DNA of 5,844 bases, taken from the NCBI GenBank assembly GCA_028869395.1, contig JAGWSE010000391.1, positions 1 through 5,844 on the forward strand, in the 5' to 3' direction. The translations under genes were made by a program, and so were the position numbers. The DNA comes from Alphaproteobacteria bacterium. Lineage in GTDB: Bacteria > Pseudomonadota > Alphaproteobacteria > Caulobacterales > Caulobacteraceae. Shown in pieces: positions 5,761-5,844 of the stretch (positions are counted from its first letter, which is position 1; each line of letters starts with the position of its first letter). The notes beneath the pieces are model-generated. The model was given only the letters and a program-made list of their open reading frames with translations. It did not search any database and was not told the DNA's origin.

Positions 5761-5844
5761 CTACTCCGCCGCCTCCTCGGCCGCGAACCGGCCCTCGGCC
5801 AGGGCCTGGAGGTACTGGCCGTACTCGCTCTTGGCCTGGCCGGC
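5761..5844 (-). CDS. rfbA: C-terminal 27 codons of a probable glucose-1-phosphate thymidylyltransferase (runs off right edge)
   Basis: The minus strand is open from the right edge to a TAG at 5763..5761 and encodes AGQAKSEYGQYLQALAEG followed by RFAAEEAAE. The KSxYGQYL string is the familiar ending of RmlA/RfbA enzymes, where (K)(N/S)xYGQYL lies in the last helix. RmlA makes dTDP-glucose from glucose-1-phosphate and dTTP, the first step of dTDP-rhamnose synthesis for surface polysaccharides. The catalytic N-terminal nucleotide-binding region lies outside the window, so the call rests on this short motif alone. The acidic Ala/Glu-rich tail after it is unremarkable. If the name is right, the rest of the rhamnose genes may lie to the right. 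The gene is convergent with the permease. Confidence 0.55.
   Translation of the reverse strand, partial: AGQAKSEYGQYLQALAEGRFAAEEAAE

Overview
The window is GC-rich DNA (roughly two-thirds G+C) with tightly packed genes and almost no A/T-ending codons. The protein types and this base use fit an alphaproteobacterium, most likely a member of the Caulobacterales such as Phenylobacterium or Caulobacter. That assignment is inference from style and gene content; no rRNA or other marker gene is present.

Layout. Three genes run leftward on the minus strand from about 4200 to the left edge. They are an exported DUF885-type metallopeptidase (4200 to 2452), a large exported multidomain redox/copper protein (2327 to 246), and the start of a probable D-2-hydroxyacid dehydrogenase (196 to beyond the left edge). 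One gene runs rightward, a 12-helix APC-superfamily amino-acid permease (4332 to 5738). It is divergent from the peptidase across a 131-base spacer. At the right edge, the last 27 codons of a minus-strand gene are visible. They resemble the C-terminus of glucose-1-phosphate thymidylyltransferase and converge on the permease across a 22-base junction that is almost entirely a palindrome.

The centrepiece is the 693-residue protein at 246..2327. Reading its residues gives, in order, an export signal, a thioredoxin-like domain with a CPIS motif, a c-type haem domain (CVACH), a copper type II monooxygenase-like region with all six expected copper ligands, and two EF-hand calcium loops. This suggests a periplasmic monooxygenase with its own electron-transfer module. 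The substrate is unknown.

Between this gene and the dehydrogenase start is a 14-base-pair inverted repeat. Its only non-Watson-Crick position becomes a G-U pair in the minus-strand transcript, and its 3' arm contains the dehydrogenase ribosome binding site. It could couple or restrain expression of the downstream gene. No tRNA, rRNA, CRISPR array, insertion sequence or phage feature was seen.
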